Source: CAZHFW01 sp964531675 (lineage in GTDB: Bacteria > Planctomycetota > Phycisphaerae > Phycisphaerales > UBA1924). Taken from it: a stretch of DNA of 64,000 nt. This document shows positions 54,878 to 63,922 of the stretch, in pieces. Both the position numbers and the translations under genes were made by a program. A model generated the notes under the pieces. The model was given only the letters and a program-made list of their open reading frames with translations, was not told the DNA's origin and did no database searches. The stretch is taken from assembly GCA_964531675.1 (NCBI GenBank), contig CAZHFW010000021.1:7661-71660 (forward strand), in the 5' to 3' direction. Within the stretch, counting starts at the first letter, position 1; every line of letters starts with the position of its first letter.

Positions 54878-57027
54878 TGCGCACCATGGGCGCCACGCCC
54901 GACACCCTCAAGCGGACCCGCGTGATCGCGATCAGCGCCGCGGCGGGCATCACTTTGGCCCTGACGGTCATGGTCGGACGCGTGGTGCAGCTCCAGACCA
55001 GGCCGAGCGATCAGCTCCGCGAGCAGCTTGATCCCAGGCTCACCACCCGCGTGGAGCCCGGGATCCGAGGCGATCTCCTGGACCGTCGCGGACGCGTGCT
55101 CAGCGCCACACGCTTCGGGTACCGCGTCGTCGTTGATCCGATCGTGATCGCCGAGGACAAGGACGGCCCGGACCGGGTCATCGCGTCGATCGCGCAGGTC
55201 TCCGGGAAGCCCGCGGATCAGGTGGCCAAGAAGATCCTGGACGCGATCGAGAAGAACCAGCTCCGCAAGAAGCTCTGGGACGAGTACAACGCGACGCAGG
55301 CGCCGTCGGGCACCGCGCTCGAACGCCTGGTGGCGATGCTCTCGGGCAAGACCAAGACCTCCGCGGCCAAGCGGGCGGCCGAGACCTCGACCGAGGCCGA
55401 TGGCGTCATCGAGGATCCGGGCACGGATGCGGACAAGGGTGAAGGCGAGAAGCCTCCCAAGCTCGTGCGCTATCTGGCGGTGACCGATGTGCTCACCGAC
55501 GCGCAGGTTGAGGAGCTCAAGAGCCGCAAGCTCGCGGGCGTGCACCTGGAGCAGCGTCAGATCCGCGAGTACGTCGCGGGGACCGAGGTCGCCTCGGTGC
55601 TCGGAAAGGTCGGCTGGGAAAACGTCGGCCTGATGGGCGCGGAGAAGAAGCTCAACAAGCAGCTCACAGGCTCGCCCGGCGAACTGACCTACGTGCACGA
55701 CGCGTGGGGACGCCCGCTTTGGGTTGAGCCCGGGCGGGCCAAGCCCACCGCGACGGGGCAGGACATGCGCCTGTCGGTCGACCTTGAACTGCAGCGCATC
55801 GCGTATCAGGAGCTCGAGCGCGGCGTGCAGGAATGCGATGCTGCGGGCGGGCGGCTGGTCATGCTCGATCCCATCACCGGAGAGATCCTGGCGATGGTCG
55901 ACATCGTGCGGCCGGTGAAGGAAGCGGTGCCTTTCCCGTGGGCGCCCGCGATCAAGCGCGATCGCAAGGGCAAGCTCATCGGCAAGGACGACGCCAGGCC
56001 CGCGCCGCCGGCGCGGTACGTCACGCTCAAGGCCGACGAGAACCGCGAGAAGTCCGCGGCGCTGGGACGCAACCGGTGCGTGGAGGACATCTACGAGCCG
56101 GGCTCGACGTTCAAGCCTTTCGTGTGGTCGACGATCACCGAACTCGGACTGGCCAGGCCCGACGAGGTGTTCGACACCGAGGGCGGCCGCTGGGCGACGT
56201 CGTACGGGCGTCCGATCCAGGACGTCGTGAAGCGGGCCACGATGAAGTGGACCGAGGTCCTGATCAACTCGTCGAACATCGGCATGATCAAGGGCGCCGA
56301 GCGGCTGAGCTTCAAGCAGCTGCACGATGTCCCGGTGCGCTTCGGATTTGGAAAGGTCACGGGTCTGGGTCTGCCTGGCGAGGCGACCGGACTGGTGACG
56401 CCCATGAAGTCCTGGAGCAAGTACTCGCAGACCTCGGTGGCCTACGGGCACGAGATCGCGGTCACGCCGATCCAGATGGTGCGGGCGTTCAGCGTCTTTG
56501 CCAGGCCTGGCGAGCTTGCTGGGACCATCCCGCACCTTCGCCTAACAGCAGCGAGCGCCGAGGACGCGGACCTTGGGATCCTGGACCGGGTGCTTCCGAG
56601 CGAAGTTGCCCGTCTTACCAAGGAGACCATGAAGGGCGTCGCGGTGAACATGGAGACCCGTCTGGCGGCCAGCAAGAGCCATGAGACGGGTTGGCGGTAC
56701 ACCATGTTCGGTAAGTCGGGGACAGCGGAGATTCCCCTGGGGAAGGCTCCGGAGGGGAAGCGGCGTCCCCCCGGGTCTTCGGGGTACTTCGATAACCAGT
56801 ACAATTCGTCCTTTATTGCGGGTGCGCCTGGTGATACGCCTCGCATTGTGGTACTTTGCGTCATCGATGACCCGGGCCCGGAGCGTGTCCGTACGCGGAC
56901 GCACTACGGCGCCCTCACAGCCGGTCCGGTGGTGCGGCGGGTTGTGGAGCGGTCTCTGACATACTTGGGCGTCCCCCCCGACGCGGACCCCACCAGCGCT
57001 GCCCAGCAGGTCGCGCACGCGGAGTAA
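54877..57027 (+). CDS. ftsI: Penicillin-binding protein / FtsI-type D,D-transpeptidase
   Basis: The 716-residue protein has a short cytoplasmic start, a membrane segment at 11-29, a PBP dimerisation domain with GDLLDRRGRVLSATRFGYRV, and the transpeptidase domain with all three active-site motifs: STFK (about residue 410), SSN (about 464) and KSGTAE (about 612). A Lys/Glu-rich insert lies at 150-190. It cross-links septal peptidoglycan. It follows the ftsL-like gene with a 1-base overlap. No murE, murF, ftsW or ftsZ follows, so the cluster ends here. Confidence 0.94.
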   Translation: MRTMGATPDTLKRTRVIAISAAAGITLALTVMVGRVVQLQTRPSDQLREQLDPRLTTRVEPGIRGDLLDRRGRVLSATRFGYRVVVDPIVIAEDKDGPDRVIASIAQVSGKPADQVAKKILDAIEKNQLRKKLWDEYNATQAPSGTALERLVAMLSGKTKTSAAKRAAETSTEADGVIEDPGTDADKGEGEKPPKLVRYLAVTDVLTDAQVEELKSRKLAGVHLEQRQIREYVAGTEVASVLGKVGWENVGLMGAEKKLNKQLTGSPGELTYVHDAWGRPLWVEPGRAKPTATGQDMRLSVDLELQRIAYQELERGVQECDAAGGRLVMLDPITGEILAMVDIVRPVKEAVPFPWAPAIKRDRKGKLIGKDDARPAPPARYVTLKADENREKSAALGRNRCVEDIYEPGSTFKPFVWSTITELGLARPDEVFDTEGGRWATSYGRPIQDVVKRATMKWTEVLINSSNIGMIKGAERLSFKQLHDVPVRFGFGKVTGLGLPGEATGLVTPMKSWSKYSQTSVAYGHEIAVTPIQMVRAFSVFARPGELAGTIPHLRLTAASAEDADLGILDRVLPSEVARLTKETMKGVAVNMETRLAASKSHETGWRYTMFGKSGTAEIPLGKAPEGKRRPPGSSGYFDNQYNSSFIAGAPGDTPRIVVLCVIDDPGPERVRTRTHYGALTAGPVVRRVVERSLTYLGVPPDADPTSAAQQVAHAE

Positions 57028-57064
57028 ACAACGATTTTGTTTGGCTGCCCGCGGCCGCGACACG

Positions 57065-57082
57065 CACGATCATTTGATCGTG
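57065..57082. repeat. 8-bp inverted repeat (CACGATCA, TT, TGATCGTG)
   Basis: A perfect inverted repeat 38 bases after the ftsI stop, with a 2-base centre. It may be an operator for the PEP-CTERM-like gene 189 bases downstream or a weak hairpin for ftsI. No T tract follows. Confidence 0.5.
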
Positions 57083-57270
57083 TGGTTGGCATCTGGCCCA
57101 AGTGTCGCGCATTTCCAGGGTCCGGTACCCACGCCCGCGGCACGGAAGGCTTGAACAGGCCTGGTTCTTGCGATCAAATAGGAGTGTCCAACCAGAGGAC
57201 TCCCCGCTGGTTGGGCAGTGTGTCCCGGCACTCCCGGGTATTGGTCAGTCGTAGAAAGAGAGAGACAGTC

Positions 57271-57960
57271 ATGAAGATTTCCATGGTTGCGGCCCTTGCG
57301 GTCGCGGCGGTCGCGGGCCAGGCCTCGGCCGACTTCAAGGTCATCGGCGCGTTCAACGGCTGGGACAACGGCACGAGCGTCCCGATGGTTGATCAGGGCG
57401 GCGGCGTGTACAAGGGCACGATCACCTCCGGCCTGAACGTCGGCGGGATCAACGAGTTCAAGGTCAACGTCGGCGACTGGTCCTCCAGCTGGCCGCTCTC
57501 GGGCAACACCAAGGCTGTTCCGACCTCCAGCTCGCTCGATGTGTACTTCTACAGCAACGCCTCCCCGACGGACGGCTGGGGCCCGGTCGGTCCCCGCGTC
57601 GGCTACGGCGATCAGGGCGGCACGGGCTTTGACGTCATGGGCAGCATCAACGGCTGGTCCAGCCCGCTCGCGTCCATGACCTCCTACGGCAACGGCCTGT
57701 ACCTGGCCAGCTTCAACGCTCCCGTCCCGGGCAGCAACTCCTTCAAGTTCCGCAAGGCCGGCGACTGGAGCATGAGCTACGGCGCGAACATGGGTGACCC
57801 GGATGGCGACATCGGCTTCACCACCACGCTCCCCAACCAGACGGTCTACGTCATGCTCGACGTCAAGGGCGGCCGTTACAACGTCGCGGTCCCGACCCCG
57901 GGCGCCGCTGGCGTGCTCGGCCTGGCCGGCCTGGCGGGTCTCCGCCGTCGTCGCGCCTAA
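57271..57960 (+). CDS. PEP-CTERM-like exported protein with duplicated glycan-binding-like domain
   Basis: The 229-residue protein has a signal peptide (residues 1-20, ending QASA). Two related beta domains follow: residues 21-95 with FKVIGAFNGWDNGTSVPM, and 115-195 with FDVMGSINGWSSPLASMTSY, each followed by a GDWS motif. They recall carbohydrate-binding modules of the AMPK/CBM48 type, but I cannot prove it. The end, VPTPGAAGVLGLAGLAGLRR with more Arg, is a PEP-CTERM-like sorting signal, predicting export and processing by an exosortase-type enzyme. None is in the window. An AG-rich stretch precedes the ATG, and a terminator follows. Confidence 0.8.
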   Translation: MKISMVAALAVAAVAGQASADFKVIGAFNGWDNGTSVPMVDQGGGVYKGTITSGLNVGGINEFKVNVGDWSSSWPLSGNTKAVPTSSSLDVYFYSNASPTDGWGPVGPRVGYGDQGGTGFDVMGSINGWSSPLASMTSYGNGLYLASFNAPVPGSNSFKFRKAGDWSMSYGANMGDPDGDIGFTTTLPNQTVYVMLDVKGGRYNVAVPTPGAAGVLGLAGLAGLRRRRA

Positions 57961-57997
57961 GGCGACGCGATCGTCTTCACGATTTTCGTGATCACCG

Positions 57998-58034
57998 CAC
58001 GAGCCCCTCTGGTCCGGGGGCTCGTGTCTTTTTT
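57998..58034 (+). terminator. Intrinsic terminator of the PEP-CTERM-like gene
   Basis: CACGAGCCCC pairs with GGGGCTCGTG over a short loop and is followed by TCTTTTTT. Confidence 0.93.
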
Positions 58035-58142
58035 GGTGCGTGCGGTTTGCGGTTCGTCCGGCGGGTGCGCGGGGCGACACATTCGCGAGCGTGCCTGAGC
58101 ACGCGCAGTCATCCGGGCCGAGCGCGTCGTTTACGGCTGTGG

Positions 58143-59270
58143 TTACTTGGCGATGGGCGATTCGCCCGCGACGACCTTCTGCTTGGCGCCGGGCGCGACG
58201 AGCCGGTCGACGAAGGCCTCGTATTCGCTCTGGAACTGGGCCATATCCGCGCCCATGGTGGCGCGCAGGAAGTCCACGCCCCGGCGGGGGAGCATGTACG
58301 AGCGGGTCAGGTCGGCTGCGCCCGCGGCGGTGAGGCGATCATTGAGCGTGCCCTTGGCGGCGTCGTTGAGGAGCGAGGCGAAGCGCTCGCGGTACTTGCC
58401 GTCGGCGCCTTCGCGGAGGAAGTGCACGAGCGACCAGACCTGGGCGTAGTACGTGAGGGCGGCGTCCGCGCCCGACTGCTTCAACCGGCCCGCGCCCAGC
58501 AGCTGCTGGGGGGATGTGGAGAGCAGTTCGCGGATGGACATGAGCTGTCCCGCAGCATGGGTCTGGCGGAGCTGCTCGAAGCGTTCGAGGTTGTTCCAGG
58601 GCTGGAAGATGGCCTCGGAGGTCTTGGGATCCCAGCGGAAGCCTTCCATGTACGAGGCAATGCCTTCCTCGAGCCAGGTCGGGAGGGGCGCCTGGAAGGT
58701 GCGCTGGGTGTACTGGTGCCAGCCTTCGTGGGCGGCCAGGGAGAACGTGTCGCGGATGCCGACGTCGTAGAGGACCGCCTGGCCCTGGGTCGCGAATCCG
58801 CCGCGCTGGATGCGGAGGAAGGGCTCGGCGCGGGTCCCCATGAGGCGCTGGGTGACGCGGGCCCACTGCGGGCGGTTGGCCAGCAGGTAGGACTCGAGTG
58901 CTGCGGGAGGCTCGGGGAGGTCGCTGAGCGAGGACCGGTAATGCGCCAGGGCCGCCTCGAGGAAGGCGGGCATGCGCTCGAGGATCATGGGCTGGTCGGT
59001 GGTGGTGTAGAGGCGGTAGTGGGGCGTGGTGATGAGCTGGCCTGTCTTGTCCTCGAAGGCCCAGGGGGTCGAGGGGAAAGCCGGGAGCGAGCCGGGCCTG
59101 GCGGGCTTCACGACGCCCGAGTTGGTGCCCGCGGTGCTGGTCACCGAGGGCGAAGGGGGCTGGGCGGCATGCGTGGAGGCGGTGGGGGAAGACGCGCAAG
59201 CGCCCGCGAGCAGGGCGATCCCCAGCGCGGCACCGGCTCCCAGATTCCCAGCGACCCCACGACGAAGCAT
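58143..59270 (-). CDS. Lipoprotein with HEGWH zinc-peptidase-like motif
   Basis: The 375-residue protein has a lipobox at AGAC (about residue 25) and a Ser/Thr/Pro-rich linker to about residue 60. AAHEGWHQY (about 200) fits HExxH, and WLEEGIASYME downstream gives the third (Glu) ligand of gluzincins. It belongs with the peptidase MA/DUF1570-like proteins, some of which are inactive; activity is not proven. It is probably on the outer face of a membrane. It lies downstream of valS on the same strand, with 173 bases between, and GGAAAGG before its ATG. Confidence 0.78.
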   Translation of the reverse strand: MLRRGVAGNLGAGAALGIALLAGACASSPTASTHAAQPPSPSVTSTAGTNSGVVKPARPGSLPAFPSTPWAFEDKTGQLITTPHYRLYTTTDQPMILERMPAFLEAALAHYRSSLSDLPEPPAALESYLLANRPQWARVTQRLMGTRAEPFLRIQRGGFATQGQAVLYDVGIRDTFSLAAHEGWHQYTQRTFQAPLPTWLEEGIASYMEGFRWDPKTSEAIFQPWNNLERFEQLRQTHAAGQLMSIRELLSTSPQQLLGAGRLKQSGADAALTYYAQVWSLVHFLREGADGKYRERFASLLNDAAKGTLNDRLTAAGAADLTRSYMLPRRGVDFLRATMGADMAQFQSEYEAFVDRLVAPGAKQKVVAGESPIAK

Positions 59271-59443
59271 CCGAGCCCTTTCCGATGTCGCTTCCGCCTT
59301 GAGGGAAGCCGGGCGAGCGTAGCAGACTCCCCCCGGAGTTCGAGGGGAATTTCAGTGCGCACACGCCCCGTGGACGGGCGCTGCGCGTTTCCGGGCCTCA
59401 CCAACCTGGCCAGCGGGCCAAGTTCAACCCAGGCGAGTCAGGT

Positions 59444-62400
59444 TCACCCAAGGCGAGCCAAGGCGGCCTGGGCGGCCTCGAGCTCGCCCTTGGCCTTGGT
59501 CAGCTGGTCGCGTGTCTGCTGGACCATGGCGGGCGGCGCGCGGTCCGCGTAACCCGGGTTGGACAGACGGCCTTCGAGCGTGCCGATCGACTTGGTCAGA
59601 TCGCCCACGAGCCTTTCGAGCCTGGTCTTCTCGGAAGCGGCGTCCACCGCGTCGGCGAGGTTCGAGAGCAGGAGCGTCTGGCCCGCAAAGCGGACCTCGG
59701 CAACGCCGTCTGGCTTGGTCGCGGGGAAGGCTTCGATCTTCTCGATGCCCGCGAGCGACTCGACGAGGCCTCCCATTTCCTTGATGAAGTCCTGGGCTTC
59801 CTTGGGCGCGTGAAGCGTGATGCGGCGCTTGGGCTGGACGTTGAGCTGGGCGCGCGTCTCGCGGATCGCGGTGACGAGCGTGCGCATCTGCTCGAAGGTC
59901 TCCTCGGCGGCCTTGTCGGTCAGCGAGGCGTCGGCGCGGGGCCATCCGGCCGAGCAGAGCGTGCCGCCCTTGGAGGGAGGAGCCAGGTGCAGACCTTCGA
60001 CGTGCCCAGCCTGGATCTGCGCGAAGTTCTCGTAGATCGCTTCGGTGACGAAGGGCGCGATGGGGTGCAGGAGGCGGAGGATCGCGTCGAGCGTGCGGAT
60101 GAGGACGGCCTGCTGCTCGGGATTCGACGCGATGGTGCCCTTGACGCCTTCGAGGTACCAGTCGCAGAAGTCGCGCCAGAGCAGGTCGTAGATGCTCTGG
60201 GCGTACTCGGCGTAGTGATAGCCCGCGAGATTCTGGTCGATTTCGGTGATCGACGAGGCCAGACGCGAGAGCATCCAGCGGTCGATGAGGGAAGAGGGGG
60301 AAGAGCCCACGCGGAGCGTGGGGGTACCCGGGGCGGAGACCTGGGACATCGCAAAGCGGGCGGCGTTCCAGAGCTTGTTGCAGAAGTTGCGGCCTTCGTC
60401 GAACTTCGGGCTGGTGTTGCGGCCTGTGGTGCTGTCCTTCTGGATGGGCATGCGGACGTCCTGCGTCTGCGTGCTCATCTTGCAGAGGGTGTAGCGCATC
60501 GCGTCGGCGCCGTGGGAGGCGATGATGTCGAGCGGGTCGACGCCGTTGCCCAGGGACTTGGACATCTTGCGGCCTTCGCCGTCCTGCACGACCGCGTGGA
60601 TGAAGACGTCCTGGAAGGGCACGGGGCCACGGCCCTGGCCCATGCCCAGGTCCTCGCCTCGGAAGTAGCGGTTGAACATGACCATGCGGGAGACCCACAG
60701 GGTGATGATCTCGCGGGCGGTGCAGAGCGTGCTGCGGCCGGGCTCGTTGATCTCACGGTCGGTCACGTACAGGTCGTTGCGGTTGAAGGCGTCGAGCAGT
60801 CCCTTGGTTTCGGGGAACGCGTCGGGATTGGGCCAGCCCATGGTGGAGAGCGGCCAGAGCGCCGACGAGAACCAGGTGTCGAGGACGTCGGAGTCTTGCT
60901 CAATAGAAAGCAGGGACTCCGCGAGGTCGCCGGTCCCAGGGACGCCGGGCATGGGCTTTAAGTCGGAAAGTACTTGCTCTGCGTGCTTCGTCCGAGCGCA
61001 AACGTACACCCATTCGCCAAAGACCGCAACACTCGTGTCGCTCTCGATTTGTGCTGACTTGCACCAACGCCTCACGTCTTCTGCGAACTGATCTAACTCA
61101 TACTTGTGGATTCTGCCAGTCCCGTCGGTCCAAATCGCCTTTCGCCCGAGTGCCCACACCGGAATCCGATGTCCCCACCAGAGCTGGCGGGAGATGCACC
61201 AGTCGCGGATGCCGTCGTGCCATTGCTCGAAGGTCTTGGCGTAGCGCGCGGGGTAGAACTGGAGGGCGTGGTCGGTGCTCGCGAGCGGCAACGAGCCCTC
61301 CGCGCGAGCGGAGGGTGCGCCCGGGGCGGAGGGGGAACCGGAGGCGTGGGGGGAGCCTGACGCTTCGGACTGGGACCCACGCTCGCGCGTGGGGCTCGTT
61401 GGCGTTGGGCTTGATGACGTGCGCTGTTCGGGGACCAACGCCGCGTTGGCGGCCTGGGCGAGGCGCGGGTCGGTGACCTTCACGTACCACTGGTCGGAGA
61501 GGTAGGGCTCGATGATTGCCTTGGAGCGGTCCGAGTGCTTCACGCTGTGGCGGTAGGGCTTGACCTCTTCGAGCAGGCCGCGGTTCTTGAACTCCTGGAC
61601 GACGAGCTTGCGGGCCTCATCGCGCTTCTTGCCCACGAAGATGTGGGCGTTTCCGATGTCGGTCCAGCCGTGCTTGTCGGAGACGGAGCCATCGGGCGCC
61701 ATGATGTTGATGATGTCGAGGTTGTGACGACGGCCGAGCTCGTAGTCGTTGGTGTCGTGCGCGGGCGTGACCTTGAGGAAGCCCGTGGCGAACTCGGCCT
61801 TCGGGTCCGCAGCCTCTTCTTCGGTGCGGGCGTAGTGCTTCGGGAGGACCACGTAGCTGTCCTCGACGATGGGGATGATGCGCCCGACCAGCGGGAGCTC
61901 CACGAAGAAGCCGCGCAGGGACTTGGCGCGGGGGTCGTGGGGGTTGACCGCGACCGCGGTGTCGCCCAGATAGGTCTCGGGGCGCGTGGTCGCGACGGTG
62001 ATCCAGGCGCGGGCGTCGGGGTCGTGCTGGTTGGCGCCCGGATACCCACGGCGGGCAAGCTCGGACCAGGTGACGGGGACGGCGTCGACGTTGGTGCGGC
62101 CGCCGGTCCGGATCGCGGGGTCCTGACTGCTGGCGTGCACGAGCGGATAGCGCAGGTACCAGAACGAGGTGTCAACCTCTTCGTCGTAGCACTCGTCATC
62201 GGCGACAGCGGTCTGGAGCGCGGGGTCCCAGTTCACGAGGCGCTTGCCGCGGTAGATGAGGCCGTCTTTGAAGAGGCGGAAGAAGGCTTCGCGGACCGCG
62301 GTCGCGCACATGGGGTCCATGGTGAAGCGCTGGCGGTCCCAGTCGCAGGAACAGCCCATCTTCTTGAGCTGGCCCGTGATGGTGGCTTCGTACTCGTCCT

Positions 62401-62791
62401 TGAAGGCCTGGATCTTCTTGACGAACTCCTCGCGCGAGAAGTCGGTGCGGCGCTTCTTCTCGTCCTTCATCACGCGTTTTTCGACGACGGCCTGGGTCGC
62501 GATGCCGGCGTGGTCGGTGCCGGGCATCCAGAGCGTCTCGTCGCCGCGCATGCGATGCCAGCGGACCAGGATGTCCTGGAGGGTGTTGTTGAGCCCGTGC
62601 CCGAGGTGGAGGCGGTCGGTGACGTTGGGGGGCGGGATGAGGACGGCGTAGGGCTTCTTCTTCGCGCCGCTGAGGACGTTGGCGGGGTTGGCGTGGAAGG
62701 CCTTGGCGTCGATCCACTTGTCCCAGATCCGGGACTCGTGCTCGCTGGGCTTGTAGGCCTTGGGAAGTTCGGGGCGTGGCGTGTTGGACAT
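59444..62791 (-). CDS. valS: Valyl-tRNA synthetase
   Basis: The 1115-residue enzyme has the class I signatures HLGHG (residues 62-66) and KMSKS (about 741), with GTDHAGIATQ and WCISRQLWWGHRIP. It charges tRNA-Val and edits misactivated Thr. It is some 160 residues longer than E. coli ValRS (951). A 50-residue Ser/Pro/Gly-rich insert near residues 457-507 (coded by about 61270-61423) is placed between ANAALVPEQ and LQFYPARYAKTF, and a smaller one lies near 823-833. Both contain DNA palindromes. The C-terminal coiled-coil arm is present. The ATG at 62791 gives MSNTPRPELPKAYKP, a good family start. Confidence 0.97.
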   Translation of the reverse strand: MSNTPRPELPKAYKPSEHESRIWDKWIDAKAFHANPANVLSGAKKKPYAVLIPPPNVTDRLHLGHGLNNTLQDILVRWHRMRGDETLWMPGTDHAGIATQAVVEKRVMKDEKKRRTDFSREEFVKKIQAFKDEYEATITGQLKKMGCSCDWDRQRFTMDPMCATAVREAFFRLFKDGLIYRGKRLVNWDPALQTAVADDECYDEEVDTSFWYLRYPLVHASSQDPAIRTGGRTNVDAVPVTWSELARRGYPGANQHDPDARAWITVATTRPETYLGDTAVAVNPHDPRAKSLRGFFVELPLVGRIIPIVEDSYVVLPKHYARTEEEAADPKAEFATGFLKVTPAHDTNDYELGRRHNLDIINIMAPDGSVSDKHGWTDIGNAHIFVGKKRDEARKLVVQEFKNRGLLEEVKPYRHSVKHSDRSKAIIEPYLSDQWYVKVTDPRLAQAANAALVPEQRTSSSPTPTSPTRERGSQSEASGSPHASGSPSAPGAPSARAEGSLPLASTDHALQFYPARYAKTFEQWHDGIRDWCISRQLWWGHRIPVWALGRKAIWTDGTGRIHKYELDQFAEDVRRWCKSAQIESDTSVAVFGEWVYVCARTKHAEQVLSDLKPMPGVPGTGDLAESLLSIEQDSDVLDTWFSSALWPLSTMGWPNPDAFPETKGLLDAFNRNDLYVTDREINEPGRSTLCTAREIITLWVSRMVMFNRYFRGEDLGMGQGRGPVPFQDVFIHAVVQDGEGRKMSKSLGNGVDPLDIIASHGADAMRYTLCKMSTQTQDVRMPIQKDSTTGRNTSPKFDEGRNFCNKLWNAARFAMSQVSAPGTPTLRVGSSPSSLIDRWMLSRLASSITEIDQNLAGYHYAEYAQSIYDLLWRDFCDWYLEGVKGTIASNPEQQAVLIRTLDAILRLLHPIAPFVTEAIYENFAQIQAGHVEGLHLAPPSKGGTLCSAGWPRADASLTDKAAEETFEQMRTLVTAIRETRAQLNVQPKRRITLHAPKEAQDFIKEMGGLVESLAGIEKIEAFPATKPDGVAEVRFAGQTLLLSNLADAVDAASEKTRLERLVGDLTKSIGTLEGRLSNPGYADRAPPAMVQQTRDQLTKAKGELEAAQAALARLG
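60307..60323. repeat. Palindrome in valS (CCCACGC/GCGTGGG)
   Basis: A 7-bp perfect stem with a GGA loop within the coding sequence, in the small insert next to the SLIDRWMLSRL segment. The arms are the same as those of the palindrome at 61376. Confidence 0.75.
61296..61315. repeat. Palindrome in valS (CCCTCCGC/GCGGAGGG)
   Basis: An 8-bp perfect stem with a GCGA loop inside the large Ser/Pro-rich insert. It has the same layout as its neighbour at 61376 and a 4-base loop. Confidence 0.75.
61376..61393. repeat. Palindrome in valS (CCCACGC/GCGTGGG)
   Basis: A 7-bp perfect stem with a TCGC loop inside the large insert. The reading frame passes through and codes for part of the Thr/Pro/Arg/Glu-rich run. 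Confidence 0.75.
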
Positions 62792-62800
62792 GACGGGACG

Positions 62801-62806
62801 AGTGTA
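62801..62806 (-). promoter_or_regulatory. Putative -10 element (TACACT) of valS
   Basis: On the - strand nine bases separate the hexamer from the ATG at 62791. The TPR gene starts 140 bases away in the other direction, so the space is shared by divergent promoters. Confidence 0.45.
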
Positions 62807-62914
62807 GGTGTTTGTGGGGGGTGGAGGCGGTCCGGAGCAGGATGCAATGCACGCATCGGGGGCGGCGTGCCGATGTGTGGACGCTGCGGACGATCCACGC
62901 CCTCCCAAGCCCCG

Positions 62915-62920
62915 TACGGT
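62915..62920 (+). promoter_or_regulatory. Putative -10 element (TACGGT) of the TPR gene
   Basis: Ten bases separate the hexamer from the ATG at 62931, the longest gap in the set and thus the weakest case. Confidence 0.35.
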
Positions 62921-62930
62921 TCAGCAAACC

Positions 62931-63917
62931 ATGAGCGACGCACCCAAGAACTCGTCTCCTCGCGCCAGCGCCAACAAGTGGATGATCGGCCTGGGCCTGG
63001 CCTCGGTGATCGTCGGGTGCTGGATCATCTTCCAGGCGATGTCCGCGGCCCAGACCAAGCGGCAGGGGGTCGTGCAGCAGCTTGGCCCGACGCCAGCGGG
63101 CGCATCGAGCACGCCCGCGCCCGGGACCGAGCAGACCGGCACCGACCAGACCAAGGGCGCTGGGGATGCGGGTGGCGCAAAGCCCACGGCAAGGGCTGCG
63201 GATCCGGCCAAGGTCGATCAGATCCTGGAGTCGGCGGCTCTGTACCTGAAGAAGGACGAGACCGCCAAGGCCGAAGCGATCCTCCGCTCGGGCGTGGAGA
63301 CGTACGTCGAGGAGCCCAGGCTGCATATCGCGTTCGGTGATCTGCTCGTGACCCAGCGCAAGTTCGAGGACGCGTATGGGCAGTATCAGGCGGCCATCGC
63401 CAGCGGCGCCAAAGATGCAGCGGTGGAGTTCACCGCGGGCACGATCGCGAGCAAGCTCGGCAAGACCGAGCGAGCCCTGGAGCACTACGCCGCGGCCCAG
63501 ACCGCCGACCCCAAGAACGCCGAATACCCGCTCTACCTCGGACAGGTTCAGAACAAGCTCGGCAAGACCGACGAGGCCAAGATCAGCCTGCTGAGGGCGG
63601 CCAAGCTCGATCCGGGGCGTGCGATCGCGTGGGGCTCGCTCGCGGACATCGCAGTCCGCGAGAATCAGACGGACATCGCGCTCCAACACATCAAGAAGGC
63701 ACGCGAGCTTGAGCCTGATTCCACAGTGTGGAGGGTCATCGAGGCGCGGGCGCTCAACCGCCAGGGCCAGCCCAAGCAGGCGCTGGACCTGCTCATCGGC
63801 CTCAGCGACGCGGACAAGAACCAGCCCGCAATCGCCAAGCTCATCGCAGAGTCGCTCGGGCTGCTCGGTGAGAAAGAGAAGGCGGCGGAGTGGATGAAGA
63901 AGGCGGAGGGGAAGTGA
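62931..63917 (+). CDS. Membrane-anchored TPR protein
   Basis: The 328-residue protein has a membrane segment at about residues 20-37 (GLGLASVIVGCWIIFQA), a Pro/Ala/Gly linker to about 90 and about seven tetratricopeptide units to the end (for example FEDAYGQYQAAIASGAKDAA, ALEHYAAAQTADPKNAEYPL, ALQHIKKARELEPDSTVWRV). TPR proteins serve as scaffolds for other proteins, here on one side of a membrane. The partner is unknown. It is divergent from valS and is followed 5 bases after the stop codon by an octamer repeat array. Confidence 0.83.
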   Translation: MSDAPKNSSPRASANKWMIGLGLASVIVGCWIIFQAMSAAQTKRQGVVQQLGPTPAGASSTPAPGTEQTGTDQTKGAGDAGGAKPTARAADPAKVDQILESAALYLKKDETAKAEAILRSGVETYVEEPRLHIAFGDLLVTQRKFEDAYGQYQAAIASGAKDAAVEFTAGTIASKLGKTERALEHYAAAQTADPKNAEYPLYLGQVQNKLGKTDEAKISLLRAAKLDPGRAIAWGSLADIAVRENQTDIALQHIKKARELEPDSTVWRVIEARALNRQGQPKQALDLLIGLSDADKNQPAIAKLIAESLGLLGEKEKAAEWMKKAEGK

Positions 63918-63922
63918 GGGAG

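Noticed and set aside
61535..63340. 601-codon open frame on the + strand across the valS start and the TPR gene
   Set aside because: It covers valS antisense and a second frame of the TPR gene; composition only.
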